Shown piece by piece: positions 44,733 through 53,760 of a DNA stretch of 64,000 nt. Below the pieces are notes generated by a model. The model was not told where the DNA came from, did no database searches, and saw only the letters and a list, made by a program, of their open reading frames with translations. The stretch is from assembly GCA_030549815.1 (NCBI GenBank), contig JAUQQQ010000001.1, forward strand, positions 80,524-144,523. The letters are read 5' to 3'. Each line of letters opens with the position of its first letter. The stretch's first letter is position 1. A program made the position numbers and the translations under genes. Source of the stretch: a bacterium. GTDB lineage: Bacteria; DRYD01.

Positions 44733-45245
44733 TCAATCACCTGCTTCCTTTATTTCTTTTGCTTTATCAATTATTAATACACCCTGGGTATGGTCATATT
44801 CATGCTGAAAAACAATAGCTCTTAATTGATCCAACTCTTCAATAATTTCATTTCCATAAACATCCAAATATTTAACTTTTATTCTTTTACTTCTTTCAAC
44901 TAAGCATTCTATGTTAGGAATACTCAAACATCCCTCCCATCCCTCTTCCTTTTCTTGTGAATAATCCAATATTTGAGGATTAATATACACAATAACTTCA
45001 CTTAGAGAATCATTCTTATCAAAACCTTCTTTTTCAAAGTCTTTTTTTATTATAAAAACTTTCTTAGGTACTCCGAGTTGAATAGCTGACAATCCTATAC
45101 CATCATAGTCATCCATTACTTTAGCCATAATCTTCAAAAATTCGATAAATTCTTTCTTTTTAATTTCAGAAATCTTTACTTCTTTAGATTTCTGTCTTAG
45201 TAAAGGATTGGGAACTGTTATTAAATCAATTTTATTCCTAACCAT
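44733..45245 (-). CDS. def: Peptide deformylase
   Basis: A 170-residue metalloenzyme that removes the formyl group from new protein N-termini. The three motifs are GIGLSAIQLGVPK (canonical GxGLAAxQ), EGCLSIP, and FQHEYDHTQGVL (HExDH form), so all metal ligands (Cys, two His) and the catalytic Glu are present. It overlaps the upstream membrane-protein gene by 25 bases and precedes atpG by three. Confidence 0.95.
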   Translation of the reverse strand: MVRNKIDLITVPNPLLRQKSKEVKISEIKKKEFIEFLKIMAKVMDDYDGIGLSAIQLGVPKKVFIIKKDFEKEGFDKNDSLSEVIVYINPQILDYSQEKEEGWEGCLSIPNIECLVERSKRIKVKYLDVYGNEIIEELDQLRAIVFQHEYDHTQGVLIIDKAKEIKEAGD

Positions 45246-46006
45246 TTGTTTATGAGGATATCAAACATTTGGATTGCCAATGATATTCTTGCCATAACAG
45301 TATATCCAAAAGCCACACCAAAAGCTATCATTAAAAACATAATACCTATTCTCACTATATAATTCACGCCTCCCTTAAACTCAGTAGAAAAATAGAAATA
45401 CAATAAACTACTCAAAACTCCTATTATTATTAGCAAATCAGATATAGTTGTCCACCAATCCAAACCTTTTTCGTTGAAATAAATAAACGGTGCTATCGTA
45501 GAGCTTATTTGCTTAATGACATCGGCAATACCTATGGAATAAATTGTAATACCAGCAGTAACTCCAACCATAAAAGCAATAGGTATTCTACTTACCCAAC
45601 CTATTGAAGGAACCAATTTAAGTAAAACCATAATTCCTAGTAGTGCAGGTATTAGAATATTTAATATACTAAAAATATTAACGTTAGCAAATCCAAATTC
45701 CAGAGATTTACTAACTGCAAAAGGTAAATCAACATTAAAAATAACCAATGGATTTACCTGATTACTTATCATTTCACTACGTATAGAATTAGAAATAATT
45801 ATATTGGAAAAAGCTTGGAAAACATTAGGGTATATGAAGCTCCAATAAGTAAGAACAAACCAATATCCTGCAGAAACTCCTACAAACAGATGCTCCGCTA
45901 TTTTATAGTAAAAATTATCTCTATAAAGAAAACTATAAATCGCAAGTATTAAAAGAGAAGAAACCCATACTAATATATCATTCGATATATTAAAAATTAT
46001 ACCCAT
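45221..46006 (-). CDS. Conserved membrane protein, unknown
   Basis: A 261-residue integral membrane protein with about seven helices. The opening (MGIIFNISNDILVWVSSLLI) then YKIAEHLFVGVSAGYWFVLTY is conserved-looking, and VSRIPIAFMVGVTAGITIYS follows. I recall similar proteins only as hypothetical in uncultured phyla. I use the ATG at 46006; a TTG three bases earlier is also possible. Function unknown. Confidence 0.6.
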   Translation of the reverse strand: MGIIFNISNDILVWVSSLLILAIYSFLYRDNFYYKIAEHLFVGVSAGYWFVLTYWSFIYPNVFQAFSNIIISNSIRSEMISNQVNPLVIFNVDLPFAVSKSLEFGFANVNIFSILNILIPALLGIMVLLKLVPSIGWVSRIPIAFMVGVTAGITIYSIGIADVIKQISSTIAPFIYFNEKGLDWWTTISDLLIIIGVLSSLLYFYFSTEFKGGVNYIVRIGIMFLMIAFGVAFGYTVMARISLAIQMFDILINKWLGIKLI

Positions 46007-46054
46007 CAATTATACTATTTAACATTATTAACCAAAACCCTGTTTATTTTAAGA

Positions 46055-47794
46055 TCAAGATTTGGATTGTAATAAAGACTTATCTTGCTCTATAATTTTT
46101 CCGTCCTGGATAGTAAATACCCTATCAACTTCTTTTATCACATCTATTGTGTGAGAAATTATTATAACTGTTTTATCCTTAAAATAAGTAAATATAGATT
46201 TAACTATTTTTTCCGTATTGATTTTATCGAGAGCAGATGTAGGTTCATCAAGAATAACAATGGGAGAATCTTTTAGGAAAAGTCGAGCCAAAGCTATCCT
46301 TTGTCTTTGTCCTCCTGACAAACCTTTCCCATCTTCCATAACAACATAGTTATATCCCTCTTTTTTTGACATTATTTCGTCATGTATTTCAGCTTTCTTG
46401 CAAGCTTCAACAATTTCATCCATAGAAGCTCCCTGCTTAGAATATTCTATATTTTTAAAAATACTATCATTAAAAAGATAGATTTCCTGTGTTAAAATAG
46501 AAATATTTTTTCTAAGAATATTTGGGTTTATTTTTTCTATATCAATATCATCGATATATATTTTACCTTCAATAGGTTTATAGAATTTTACGAGCAAAGA
46601 AATAAGAGTGCTTTTACCTATGCCACTTTTACCAATAATAGCAACCTTTTGCCCAGGATAAATAGTAAAACTAACTTTATCCAGAATTTTATTTTCATCA
46701 TATCCAAAACTAACAGAATCAAATGTTATCTTTCCCCTAAAAACTATGTCCTGATTGTATTCATAAAGTGAATTATCAAATTCATTAATATTCAAAGAAG
46801 ATAATGTTTTCATAAACTCCTTTATATATCCAAAAATAACACGAGTATTAAAAAGAGAAGCAGAAAGGTTAGTAATAGGAGAAACAGAGATAGCAACATA
46901 TCCCCAGTAAGCTATAACATCAAAAGGTTTTAAAACACCCTTTATAACAAGATACCCACTATACCATGTTATAACAATCAAAGACAAAGATGCAACGAAT
47001 TCTGCAGCAGGTTTTTGCAACATTGAAATCCTGGCTAACCTCAATTGTAGATTTTTATACTCATCAATTAGTTTAAAAACTCTTTGTTTTTCAAACTCTT
47101 CTCGATTAAACACTTTTACCACTCTCATATACCTAAATACTTCATTCATTCCAGTAATAAGATGAGAAATCTTTTGTTGAATTAATTCAGCTATATTTTC
47201 AACTTTTTTAAAAAAGTGTTTTAAAACAAAAGTTAAAGCGGGTAATGTAAAAATAGTCATAAAGCCAAGTGTTACATCTTTATAGAAAATCCAAGATAGA
47301 GAAAAAATAAGGGTTATAATACTATTAATATAACCAATTATCAATCCAGGTAAATCAGAAACAATAGCAGCAATATTAGAAATAACAACAGACACTAAAT
47401 GTCCACTATGATTTCTTTCAAGAACATAAACAGGTTGTTTAAAAACGATTTCTATAAATTCCTTTCTTTTTTCTGTCAATACCTCCTGAGAAGCTTTTGC
47501 CAATAAATAACCTTGAAAATACTGGGAAACACCTCTTATTAGAAACAAAAGAATACCTCCCAAAACAATTAAATTCAGAAGCCAAATACTTTTTTCAGAA
47601 TTTATCAATTCAAATAATTTAGCCAGAATTAAAGGCTGAATAACAGTGGTAAAATTGAATAATAAAGTAAAGAATAAAATGAGCCAGATATACTTCCATG
47701 GTGGTTTTATTTTTTTTACAAAATTTTTTACATCTTCATCGAAACCAAGATCTTGCAGAAATTTTTTCCAAAACGGATTAACCTTTTTTAGCAT
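46055..47794 (-). CDS. ABC exporter (fused membrane and ATPase domains)
   Basis: A 579-residue ABC-type exporter half-transporter. Residues about 30-320 form the six-helix membrane domain. The ATPase domain has Walker A GKSGIGKST, Q-loop ILTQEIYLF, the signature LSGGQRQRIALARL, Walker B VILDEPTSALD, and H-loop ISHTID. It resembles MsbA/multidrug-type transporters that act as dimers. Neighbours do not reveal its cargo. AAGGAGA precedes the ATG at 47794. Confidence 0.95.
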   Translation of the reverse strand: MLKKVNPFWKKFLQDLGFDEDVKNFVKKIKPPWKYIWLILFFTLLFNFTTVIQPLILAKLFELINSEKSIWLLNLIVLGGILLFLIRGVSQYFQGYLLAKASQEVLTEKRKEFIEIVFKQPVYVLERNHSGHLVSVVISNIAAIVSDLPGLIIGYINSIITLIFSLSWIFYKDVTLGFMTIFTLPALTFVLKHFFKKVENIAELIQQKISHLITGMNEVFRYMRVVKVFNREEFEKQRVFKLIDEYKNLQLRLARISMLQKPAAEFVASLSLIVITWYSGYLVIKGVLKPFDVIAYWGYVAISVSPITNLSASLFNTRVIFGYIKEFMKTLSSLNINEFDNSLYEYNQDIVFRGKITFDSVSFGYDENKILDKVSFTIYPGQKVAIIGKSGIGKSTLISLLVKFYKPIEGKIYIDDIDIEKINPNILRKNISILTQEIYLFNDSIFKNIEYSKQGASMDEIVEACKKAEIHDEIMSKKEGYNYVVMEDGKGLSGGQRQRIALARLFLKDSPIVILDEPTSALDKINTEKIVKSIFTYFKDKTVIIISHTIDVIKEVDRVFTIQDGKIIEQDKSLLQSKS

Positions 47795-47868
47795 TTTATT
47801 CTTGAGAGTTTCTCCTTATATAATTTTAAGATTTTATACTTTAACCTTTCAAAATTAATAAAAAAATA

Positions 47869-47890
47869 AAGGGGAGGTAATCCTCCCCTT
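47869..47890 (-). terminator. Rho-independent terminator of the HU gene
   Basis: AAGGGGAGG and CCTCCCCTT pair around a TAAT loop. On the minus strand the stem is followed by TATTTTTTTATT, which suits termination of the HU gene ending at 47919. Confidence 0.88.
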
Positions 47891-47918
47891 CAGATTCATC
47901 GTAAATAAAAAGTAACCG

Positions 47919-48236
47919 TTATACAGATTCTTTCATTCTTTTACCAACTTTGAAAACAGGGACTTTTCTTGCTGGTATGTTTATTTCTTGTCCAGTTCTT
48001 GGGTTTCTTCCTTTTCTTGAAGATCTTTGTCTAACTTCCCAGCTTCCATATGGAACCAATTGAACTTTGTGTCCTTTTTTGAGGAATTCGACTACAGTTT
48101 CTAAGAAAGCTTTTAATAAGGTTTCTGTTTCTTTCTTAGTTACTTGCATTCCCTTATTCTTTTCGACCCACTTAACCATTGCTTCTACTAATTCCTTCTT
48201 GCTGACGACTTTTGGAGCTGTCTTTCCTTTTGGCAT
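47919..48236 (-). CDS. HU family DNA-binding protein
   Basis: A 105-residue histone-like protein. The family signature GRNPRTGQEINIPARKVPVF, preceded by VPYGSWEVRQRSSRKG, forms the DNA-binding arm. The N-terminal 12 residues (MPKGKTAPKVVS) extend the usual HU length of about 90. It compacts and bends DNA as a dimer. AGGAGGTGAAAGGTAG precedes the ATG. It has its own terminator and is transcribed alone. Confidence 0.95.
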   Translation of the reverse strand: MPKGKTAPKVVSKKELVEAMVKWVEKNKGMQVTKKETETLLKAFLETVVEFLKKGHKVQLVPYGSWEVRQRSSRKGRNPRTGQEINIPARKVPVFKVGKRMKESV

Positions 48237-48595
48237 CTACCTTTCACCTCCTATATAGTAGTACTTTACTTACAATATAAGTATTAAATAAACTATCTTT
48301 TACTCCTTCTTTTAAAAATCTAAAAATTCAAAAAATTAAGAAAGAAATTTTAGAAAACTCCAGATTTCCTAAAATATACCTTCCATTAATTTAGTATTTT
48401 CAATATTTCGTGAAAACAAAATTTTATCAAAAAAATCAATGTAAAAAAATATCATTAAAAATATTGCTCTTTATCAATAATTTTTCCTATATAAAAATTT
48501 TATTCCCCTTAATCAAAAATATTCTTTTTATGAAGGAATTTTACAATAAATCCAAAAAACTACTATTGAATAGATAGTAAAAGGAGAAAACAAAA
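48237..48595. other. Divergent intergenic region
   Basis: A 359-base region between the divergent HU and coiled-coil genes. It is extremely AT-rich with poly-A and poly-T runs. It must hold promoters for both directions, but I could not choose clear -35/-10 pairs. No open frame of note. Confidence 0.5.
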
Positions 48596-49051
48596 ATGTC
48601 AGAAAAAAGGACTTCTATAACAGAACATTTTTCTAACATACTTCATTACCTTCAAAAAGTAGATGAAGAAATAAAAAACAATCAAAAAATAGAGGAAATA
48701 AGAGAAAAATACAAACTAAAAGAATTAGAAGAAGGAATTAGAACAGATATAGAACAAATAGAAGAAATGCTACAAGAGACTTTAGAAAAAAAAGAAGATG
48801 ATGAAAACAATGAAAATTTGAGTGAAGAAGTAAAAAATGTCATATTAGCAATGGATGAAGCTGCTATCGACATACATGAACATTTTCTTAACATAGCACA
48901 ACTTTTTTTAGAATATATCAATAATTTTAATAGTGAAATCTTAGAATCGATAAAAGAAAAAATTAATGAAGGAGTAATAAAATTAGAAGAAATGCAAGAA
49001 ATAAACAAAAAGTTAGAAGAAATTATCAATTACAAAAAATATGAAGCATAA
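48596..49051 (+). CDS. Acidic coiled-coil protein
   Basis: A 151-residue, mostly helical protein, highly charged with many Glu and Lys (KIEEIREKYKLKELEEGI, LEKKEDDENNENLSEEVK). It is predicted to be coiled coil over most of its length. No known motif. AAGGAG precedes the ATG. It overlaps the ruvC start by 11 bases. Confidence 0.68.
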   Translation: MSEKRTSITEHFSNILHYLQKVDEEIKNNQKIEEIREKYKLKELEEGIRTDIEQIEEMLQETLEKKEDDENNENLSEEVKNVILAMDEAAIDIHEHFLNIAQLFLEYINNFNSEILESIKEKINEGVIKLEEMQEINKKLEEIINYKKYEA

Positions 49052-49550
49052 AGAAGAAATAGTAATAGGTATAGATGCAGGAACAACAAGAGTAGGTTTT
49101 GCAATATTAAAAAAAACAAACAAGAAAAAGCTGGAACCTAAATTAATAGAATATGGATTGATGCCTATAAATTCAAATGAACAAAGTAAAAGAATAAAAG
49201 AAATTTATGAATATACAAAAAAACTAATAAAAAAATACAAACCACAAACTGTAATCGTCGAAAGATTATATTACTATATGAATAAAAAAACTGCCTTTGA
49301 AGTAAGTCAAGCAATAGGAGTAATAAATTTGGCTTGCACTCAAAATAAAATTCCATTATTCCTCATAAATCCCAGTCAAGTAAAAAAAATAATAACTAAT
49401 AAAGGAAATGCTAACAAAAAGGAAATACAAGAAGAAATTTTGAATTTTTTTAATGGACAAATAAAAATGGAAAAGAAAACAATAATAGACGATATAACAG
49501 ATGCAATCGCTATAGCTTTATCTTTCTTAAAAATAAACAAAAATGCTTAA
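49041..49550 (+). CDS. ruvC: RuvC Holliday junction resolvase
   Basis: A 169-residue endonuclease of the RNase H fold. Catalytic residues appear in IGIDAGTTRVGFAIL (Asp), VIVERLYYYMNKKTA (Glu), and DDITDAIAIAL (two Asp). The conserved QVKKIITNKGNANKK segment is present. RuvC cleaves Holliday junctions during recombination repair. No ruvA or ruvB is here. It overlaps the upstream and downstream genes by a few bases. Confidence 0.93.
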   Translation: MKHKEEIVIGIDAGTTRVGFAILKKTNKKKLEPKLIEYGLMPINSNEQSKRIKEIYEYTKKLIKKYKPQTVIVERLYYYMNKKTAFEVSQAIGVINLACTQNKIPLFLINPSQVKKIITNKGNANKKEIQEEILNFFNGQIKMEKKTIIDDITDAIAIALSFLKINKNA

Positions 49551-50886
49551 CTGTAATTTAAGAATCCCTACCCTATTCATCTTATTTATATTATCCTTAT
49601 CATTTTGTAAAATAACTCCAATAAACCCATCTCAACCAAATATCTTACCATCAATTACAAAAAAAATAGACAAAAAAGTAATTAAAGTAATCGTATTAGA
49701 AATATCCGGTCCTATAACACCTGCAACTACTTGGTATTTAAACAATAAATTCGAAAAATGCAAAAATAAAGACATTGATTTTTACTTAATAACAATAGAC
49801 AGTGAAGGTGGATTATTGTCATCAATGACAGAAATAATAAAACTTTTTTATAACTCGAATCATCCTATAATAACCTATGTTTATCCAAAGGGAAGCAGAG
49901 CAGCCTCAGCGGCAATGTTTATCCTAATAGGAGGTCATGTAGCAGTAATGTCAGAATCAACAAATACAGGAGCTTCCACACCATTGGTCCAAGATCCCAC
50001 ACTTCAAAATAAAGTTATTCAAGATCTATTAGCTTTTACAAGAAACTTATGTCAAAGAAGAAATAAAAACTACGAAGCAATAAAAGAAACTATTACTAAT
50101 TCAGTGAGCTATACAGAAAAAGAAGCATTGACCAAAAATATAATAGATTTTATAGCAAAGGACCCTAATGAAATATTTGAAAAAATAAAGAACAAACAAA
50201 TAAACTTGGATACCCAAGTAGCAATAAAATTAGTTAATTTTGAAAGGATAGAATACATCAAAGAGTCTACAAACATGATAGAGAAGTTCTTTCTTTTTAT
50301 CTCTAATCCTTCCATTGCTTATTTTCTTTTAACTATTGGCTTTTGGGCAATAATTATTGAATTGAACAATCCAGGGCTACTTGTTCCTCTAATTGTAGGT
50401 ATAATCTGTTTAAGTTTGGGATTATTTGGTTTAGGAATTATATCAGCTAACATACTTGGTATAATCCTGGTAATTTTCTCATTTATCGTAATGTTATTAG
50501 AGCTTAAATTTCAATCTCATGGAATTCTTTTTATAGTTGGTTTAATAACTTTCCTTCTTGGTTCGGTCATGTTATTCAAAAAAACTGATATTTATTATCC
50601 TTTACCAATAGGAATAATAACAATAACCACATTGATGATTTTATTAATTTTTGGATATATAATTTACTCTGTGTTTTCAGTAAAAAAAGTTCAGATAAAT
50701 TTTGTTTCTGATACTGGAAAAGTGGTTGATATAAAGGGTAATAGTTTATTCATTAATGTTGATGGTGTATTATGGGAAGGAATTCCGATTAATCCCAATA
50801 CAACTTTTGAAATTAATGAAGAAGTAAAAATAAAAAAAATAGAAGATTTAAGGTTAATAATTGATAAAATTGATAAAAAGGAATAA
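49543..50886 (+). CDS. NfeD-type membrane-bound serine protease
   Basis: A 447-residue protein of the NfeD/ClpP-class group. The N-terminal hydrophobic segment ends in a possible lipobox (LSLSFC). The ClpP-like protease domain (residues about 50-225) contains ITIDSEGGLLSSMTE, then GSRAASAAMFILIGG with the putative nucleophile Ser, and a later Lys. Three or four membrane helices (about 255-400) and a small OB-fold C-terminal domain (about 400-447) complete the family layout. Related proteins cleave stomatin-like partners. It starts inside the end of ruvC. Confidence 0.88.
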   Translation: MLNCNLRIPTLFILFILSLSFCKITPINPSQPNILPSITKKIDKKVIKVIVLEISGPITPATTWYLNNKFEKCKNKDIDFYLITIDSEGGLLSSMTEIIKLFYNSNHPIITYVYPKGSRAASAAMFILIGGHVAVMSESTNTGASTPLVQDPTLQNKVIQDLLAFTRNLCQRRNKNYEAIKETITNSVSYTEKEALTKNIIDFIAKDPNEIFEKIKNKQINLDTQVAIKLVNFERIEYIKESTNMIEKFFLFISNPSIAYFLLTIGFWAIIIELNNPGLLVPLIVGIICLSLGLFGLGIISANILGIILVIFSFIVMLLELKFQSHGILFIVGLITFLLGSVMLFKKTDIYYPLPIGIITITTLMILLIFGYIIYSVFSVKKVQINFVSDTGKVVDIKGNSLFINVDGVLWEGIPINPNTTFEINEEVKIKKIEDLRLIIDKIDKKE

Positions 50887-50889
50887 AGA

Positions 50890-52203
50890 ATGAGATTTAT
50901 AGGAAGGATAGAACATTTTGGAAGCCTTATATATGATACAGAAAGAAAAGAATACATACCGATAGATCAAGACGGAACTAACATAATTCTTAATGTATCT
51001 TCTAACGTTGACCTAGAAACACTTTATTACAAATATTTTTCACATAGATTTAGTTATCTTAATTTTAAAAGTTTCTTACAACTAATACAGTCAATAGAAA
51101 TGATAGATAAGGACTATAATTCTAACGTTGTTTTTTTAGAAAACTCTGATTTGGAATTTTTTTTGAATAATAAATTCATTTCTGCTCCTTTAAAAGTTCA
51201 TATTGCTCTTACATACGAATGTCATCTAAAATGTAGGCACTGTTTCTCTAATTCTGGTAAAAAAAGTGAAGAAGAAAAAAATTCAGAATTATCACCGGAA
51301 AAAATTATGGAATTTTTAGATGAAATAAAAGAAAATGGTGTATTTTACGTTTCATTTGGAGGAGGAGAACCATTCTTGAAAAAAGAATTCATAGAAATAC
51401 TAAAAAAAGCAAATCAGAATAAAATGAATATTTCCATTTCCACATCACTAAGCAGTATAAACGCAAAGCAAATCATAGAAACAATGCAAAAAGAGAATAT
51501 AAAAATTCAGGAATTCAAAATATCTGTGGAGGCAGTAAATTCAAAAGAATACACCAATGTAAGAGGAAAAAATCTATTTGAAAATCTAAAGAACAATTTA
51601 CAATTAATAATCAATTATAAAAAAGAAAATGATACTTTTATTAGATTTTCATTTGTTCTTAACAAACAAAACTATAGTTTTTTACCTAATTTTCTAAGTT
51701 TTGCAGAGCAATACAGTGCTGACGGATTAGTATTCTATCCAATTTACAACGTAGGAAGAGCACAAGAACATCCTGAATCATTCCTTACAAACCAAGAATT
51801 AGAAAAAATTCAAAGGATGATTAATAACATGAAAGAAAGAACAAAAATAGAGATAGAATTTTTTAATATTCCCCTAAAATTCGGTAAAAACGGTTTGTAT
51901 AACAATTTTGGATGTGGATGTGGTAAGACAACTATTTACTTAGATCCTTACGGTAATATCCTACCTTCAGGAATGTTTATTAAATATGGTAGCAAATTTT
52001 CATTAGGTAATATAAAGGAAAAAAAATTCAAAGAAATATGGAAAGAAAATGTAGAAAAAGAGCTCAACAAAATTGAAGCTGATCCTAAATGTAACAATTG
52101 TATGTATTTTGAAGAATGTAAAGGCGGATGTATGTTTAGATCTTTTGATAAATATCAAAAATTATCTTATAAAGACCCCACTTGTACAATCAATCCCTTA
52201 TAA
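50890..52203 (+). CDS. Radical SAM/SPASM protein with PqqD-like N-terminus
   Basis: A 437-residue enzyme. Residues about 1-80 look like a PqqD-type recognition domain (FGSLIYDTERKEYIPIDQDG). The radical SAM cluster motif is CHLKCRHC at about residues 110-117, followed by SFGGGEPFLKKEF. The C-terminal SPASM domain carries CGCGKTTIYLDPYGNI and CNNCMYFEECKGGCMFR. This layout is typical of enzymes that modify ribosomally made peptides (PqqE-like, thioether-forming). No peptide precursor is adjacent with certainty. It begins four bases after the NfeD-type gene. Confidence 0.88.
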   Translation: MRFIGRIEHFGSLIYDTERKEYIPIDQDGTNIILNVSSNVDLETLYYKYFSHRFSYLNFKSFLQLIQSIEMIDKDYNSNVVFLENSDLEFFLNNKFISAPLKVHIALTYECHLKCRHCFSNSGKKSEEEKNSELSPEKIMEFLDEIKENGVFYVSFGGGEPFLKKEFIEILKKANQNKMNISISTSLSSINAKQIIETMQKENIKIQEFKISVEAVNSKEYTNVRGKNLFENLKNNLQLIINYKKENDTFIRFSFVLNKQNYSFLPNFLSFAEQYSADGLVFYPIYNVGRAQEHPESFLTNQELEKIQRMINNMKERTKIEIEFFNIPLKFGKNGLYNNFGCGCGKTTIYLDPYGNILPSGMFIKYGSKFSLGNIKEKKFKEIWKENVEKELNKIEADPKCNNCMYFEECKGGCMFRSFDKYQKLSYKDPTCTINPL

Positions 52204-52206
52204 TCT

Positions 52207-52803
52207 ATGAAAGAAAATATTTATATTATTTTACAAGACATAAATTTTCTTATAGAAAAATTAGAAAATCAAGAAACTAATGAAGAATTACAAAATATAA
52301 TTAAGGAAGCAAAAAGTATTATAAACCAAATAAATAAAGCGTTAGAAGAGAATAATGAAAAAGAAATCTACAAAAAACTCCTTGAATTAAAAGTTTTAGA
52401 ATTTAAAATAATATTCCAAGAGGTAAAGGAAACAAATTTTTACAAATTCTGGGAAACTCTCATTAACAACATAAAAAAAAATATGGTAACCAGTGAAGAG
52501 CTTTATGAATTTTATAAGAACGAAATGAATAAACTCTTAATAAATGCTGAAATAATTTCTAACATATTAATCTTAGAAGATGAAGATATTGTATTTAGGA
52601 CTATATTAGACATAATGTTTGGTGAAGCATTTAAAAGTTACTATCAAGTACTTCAAAAATTACATGAATATATATTCAAAAATAATCCCTCGCTTTTAGA
52701 TGAAATAAAGGAAGATTTGCCATTGGTAATCTTCTATTTTTTACAAATACAAAAGCTAATCCCTGAAGAATATTCAGAAAACGTGGAAAGGTTATTAGAA
52801 TAG
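52207..52803 (+). CDS. Unknown acidic helical protein
   Basis: A 198-residue protein, mostly helix-forming, with many Glu and Lys (EKEIYKKLLELKVLEFKII). No motif recognised, and no signal peptide. Tightly packed between the radical SAM and reactivase-like genes, with three bases or fewer at each side. It may partner one of them. Confidence 0.6.
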   Translation: MKENIYIILQDINFLIEKLENQETNEELQNIIKEAKSIINQINKALEENNEKEIYKKLLELKVLEFKIIFQEVKETNFYKFWETLINNIKKNMVTSEELYEFYKNEMNKLLINAEIISNILILEDEDIVFRTILDIMFGEAFKSYYQVLQKLHEYIFKNNPSLLDEIKEDLPLVIFYFLQIQKLIPEEYSENVERLLE

Positions 52804-52804
52804 T

Positions 52805-53647
52805 ATGAAAAAAGTAGTAGGATTCATTGGGTTATGTAAAAATGTTGGAAAAACAACCTTTCTTAATAAATACATAAAAGAAAAAGAAAAGTATTTAATA
52901 ACGAGTATAGGATGGGATGGAGAAGCAATTGATCATATTTTTGGAATAAAAAAACCATCCATATTCGTAAAAGAAGGTTCATCTGTTTGTACTTATAGCA
53001 ATCTAAAACCTACAAAATCAGAAAAAATATCAGAGTTACCTATAGAAAATCAGTTTTTAGGTAAATTGGAGATATACCGAATGAAAGAAAACGATATAGT
53101 TCAGGTAGCAGGTCCTTCTTCAATTACACAACTTAAAACTTTTCTAAAATTTGCCGAAAATTTAGAAATCAGCGAAATAATAATTGACGGAGCTGCCGAT
53201 AGAAGAATAACCCTTTCAGTTTCAAACGAAATTTTTTATATATGTGGGCCAACATATTCACAAAATGAACAAAAATTAATTAGAACAATAATTGGAATCA
53301 TCGAAATGTTTAATATACCTATTATGGAACATGGTCAACAATTTATAGAAATAAAATCAATCAACAAAACAAATATCAACACATTGGATGAAAACCAAAA
53401 ATATTTAATTGAAGATTTTAGTAAAATAGTTATGGATTATGAATTAATACCAAAAGTTTTAAAAAAATTCAAGATATTTGTAAAAAAGAAACCTGAAAAG
53501 TTAAACATTGTAATCAATTCGTTTAATGCAGACCTTATGAAACACACTTTAAATACATTAAAAATAAAAGAGGAAGTAGGCCAGTTAATTGGTAGCACTA
53601 ATATCATAGAGATTATAGAGCTTAATGTTAACACCTCTACACTGTAA
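52805..53647 (+). CDS. P-loop protein resembling lysine 5,6-aminomutase reactivase (KamB-like)
   Basis: A 280-residue protein with the P-loop GLCKNVGKTTFLNK at residues 9-22, SIGWDGEAID near residue 37, and the segment VQVAGPSSITQLKTF...ISEIIIDGAADRRITLS. This set matches my memory of the KamB-type reactivating factor of B12-dependent lysine 5,6-aminomutase. No kamDE mutase genes are in the window. With the MutL-like protein at 20262, it is the second mutase-reactivase-like gene here. Confidence 0.6.
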   Translation: MKKVVGFIGLCKNVGKTTFLNKYIKEKEKYLITSIGWDGEAIDHIFGIKKPSIFVKEGSSVCTYSNLKPTKSEKISELPIENQFLGKLEIYRMKENDIVQVAGPSSITQLKTFLKFAENLEISEIIIDGAADRRITLSVSNEIFYICGPTYSQNEQKLIRTIIGIIEMFNIPIMEHGQQFIEIKSINKTNINTLDENQKYLIEDFSKIVMDYELIPKVLKKFKIFVKKKPEKLNIVINSFNADLMKHTLNTLKIKEEVGQLIGSTNIIEIIELNVNTSTL

Positions 53648-53695
53648 TACATGGATTTTTGTTCTTCACCGAAGCAAACATATTTTTTCTTCTTC

Positions 53696-53719
53696 AAAGG
53701 GAGGGCATGCCCACCCTTT
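53696..53719. terminator. Strong hairpin, probable terminator between convergent genes
   Basis: AAAGGGAGGGCATGCCCACCCTTT forms a nearly perfect stem with a single mismatch pair. A short T-rich tract follows on the plus strand (CTTATT), and no U-tract on the minus strand. It lies between the reactivase-like gene and the convergent Asn/Phe-rich gene. Confidence 0.6.
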
Positions 53720-53760
53720 CTTATTGCTCATTAAAGCAATTATATTACCCTGTAAGTAAA

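Noticed and set aside
44733-47794. Secretion system for the ABC exporter's cargo
   Set aside because: No adaptor or outer-membrane factor lies next to it; a cargo cannot be inferred.
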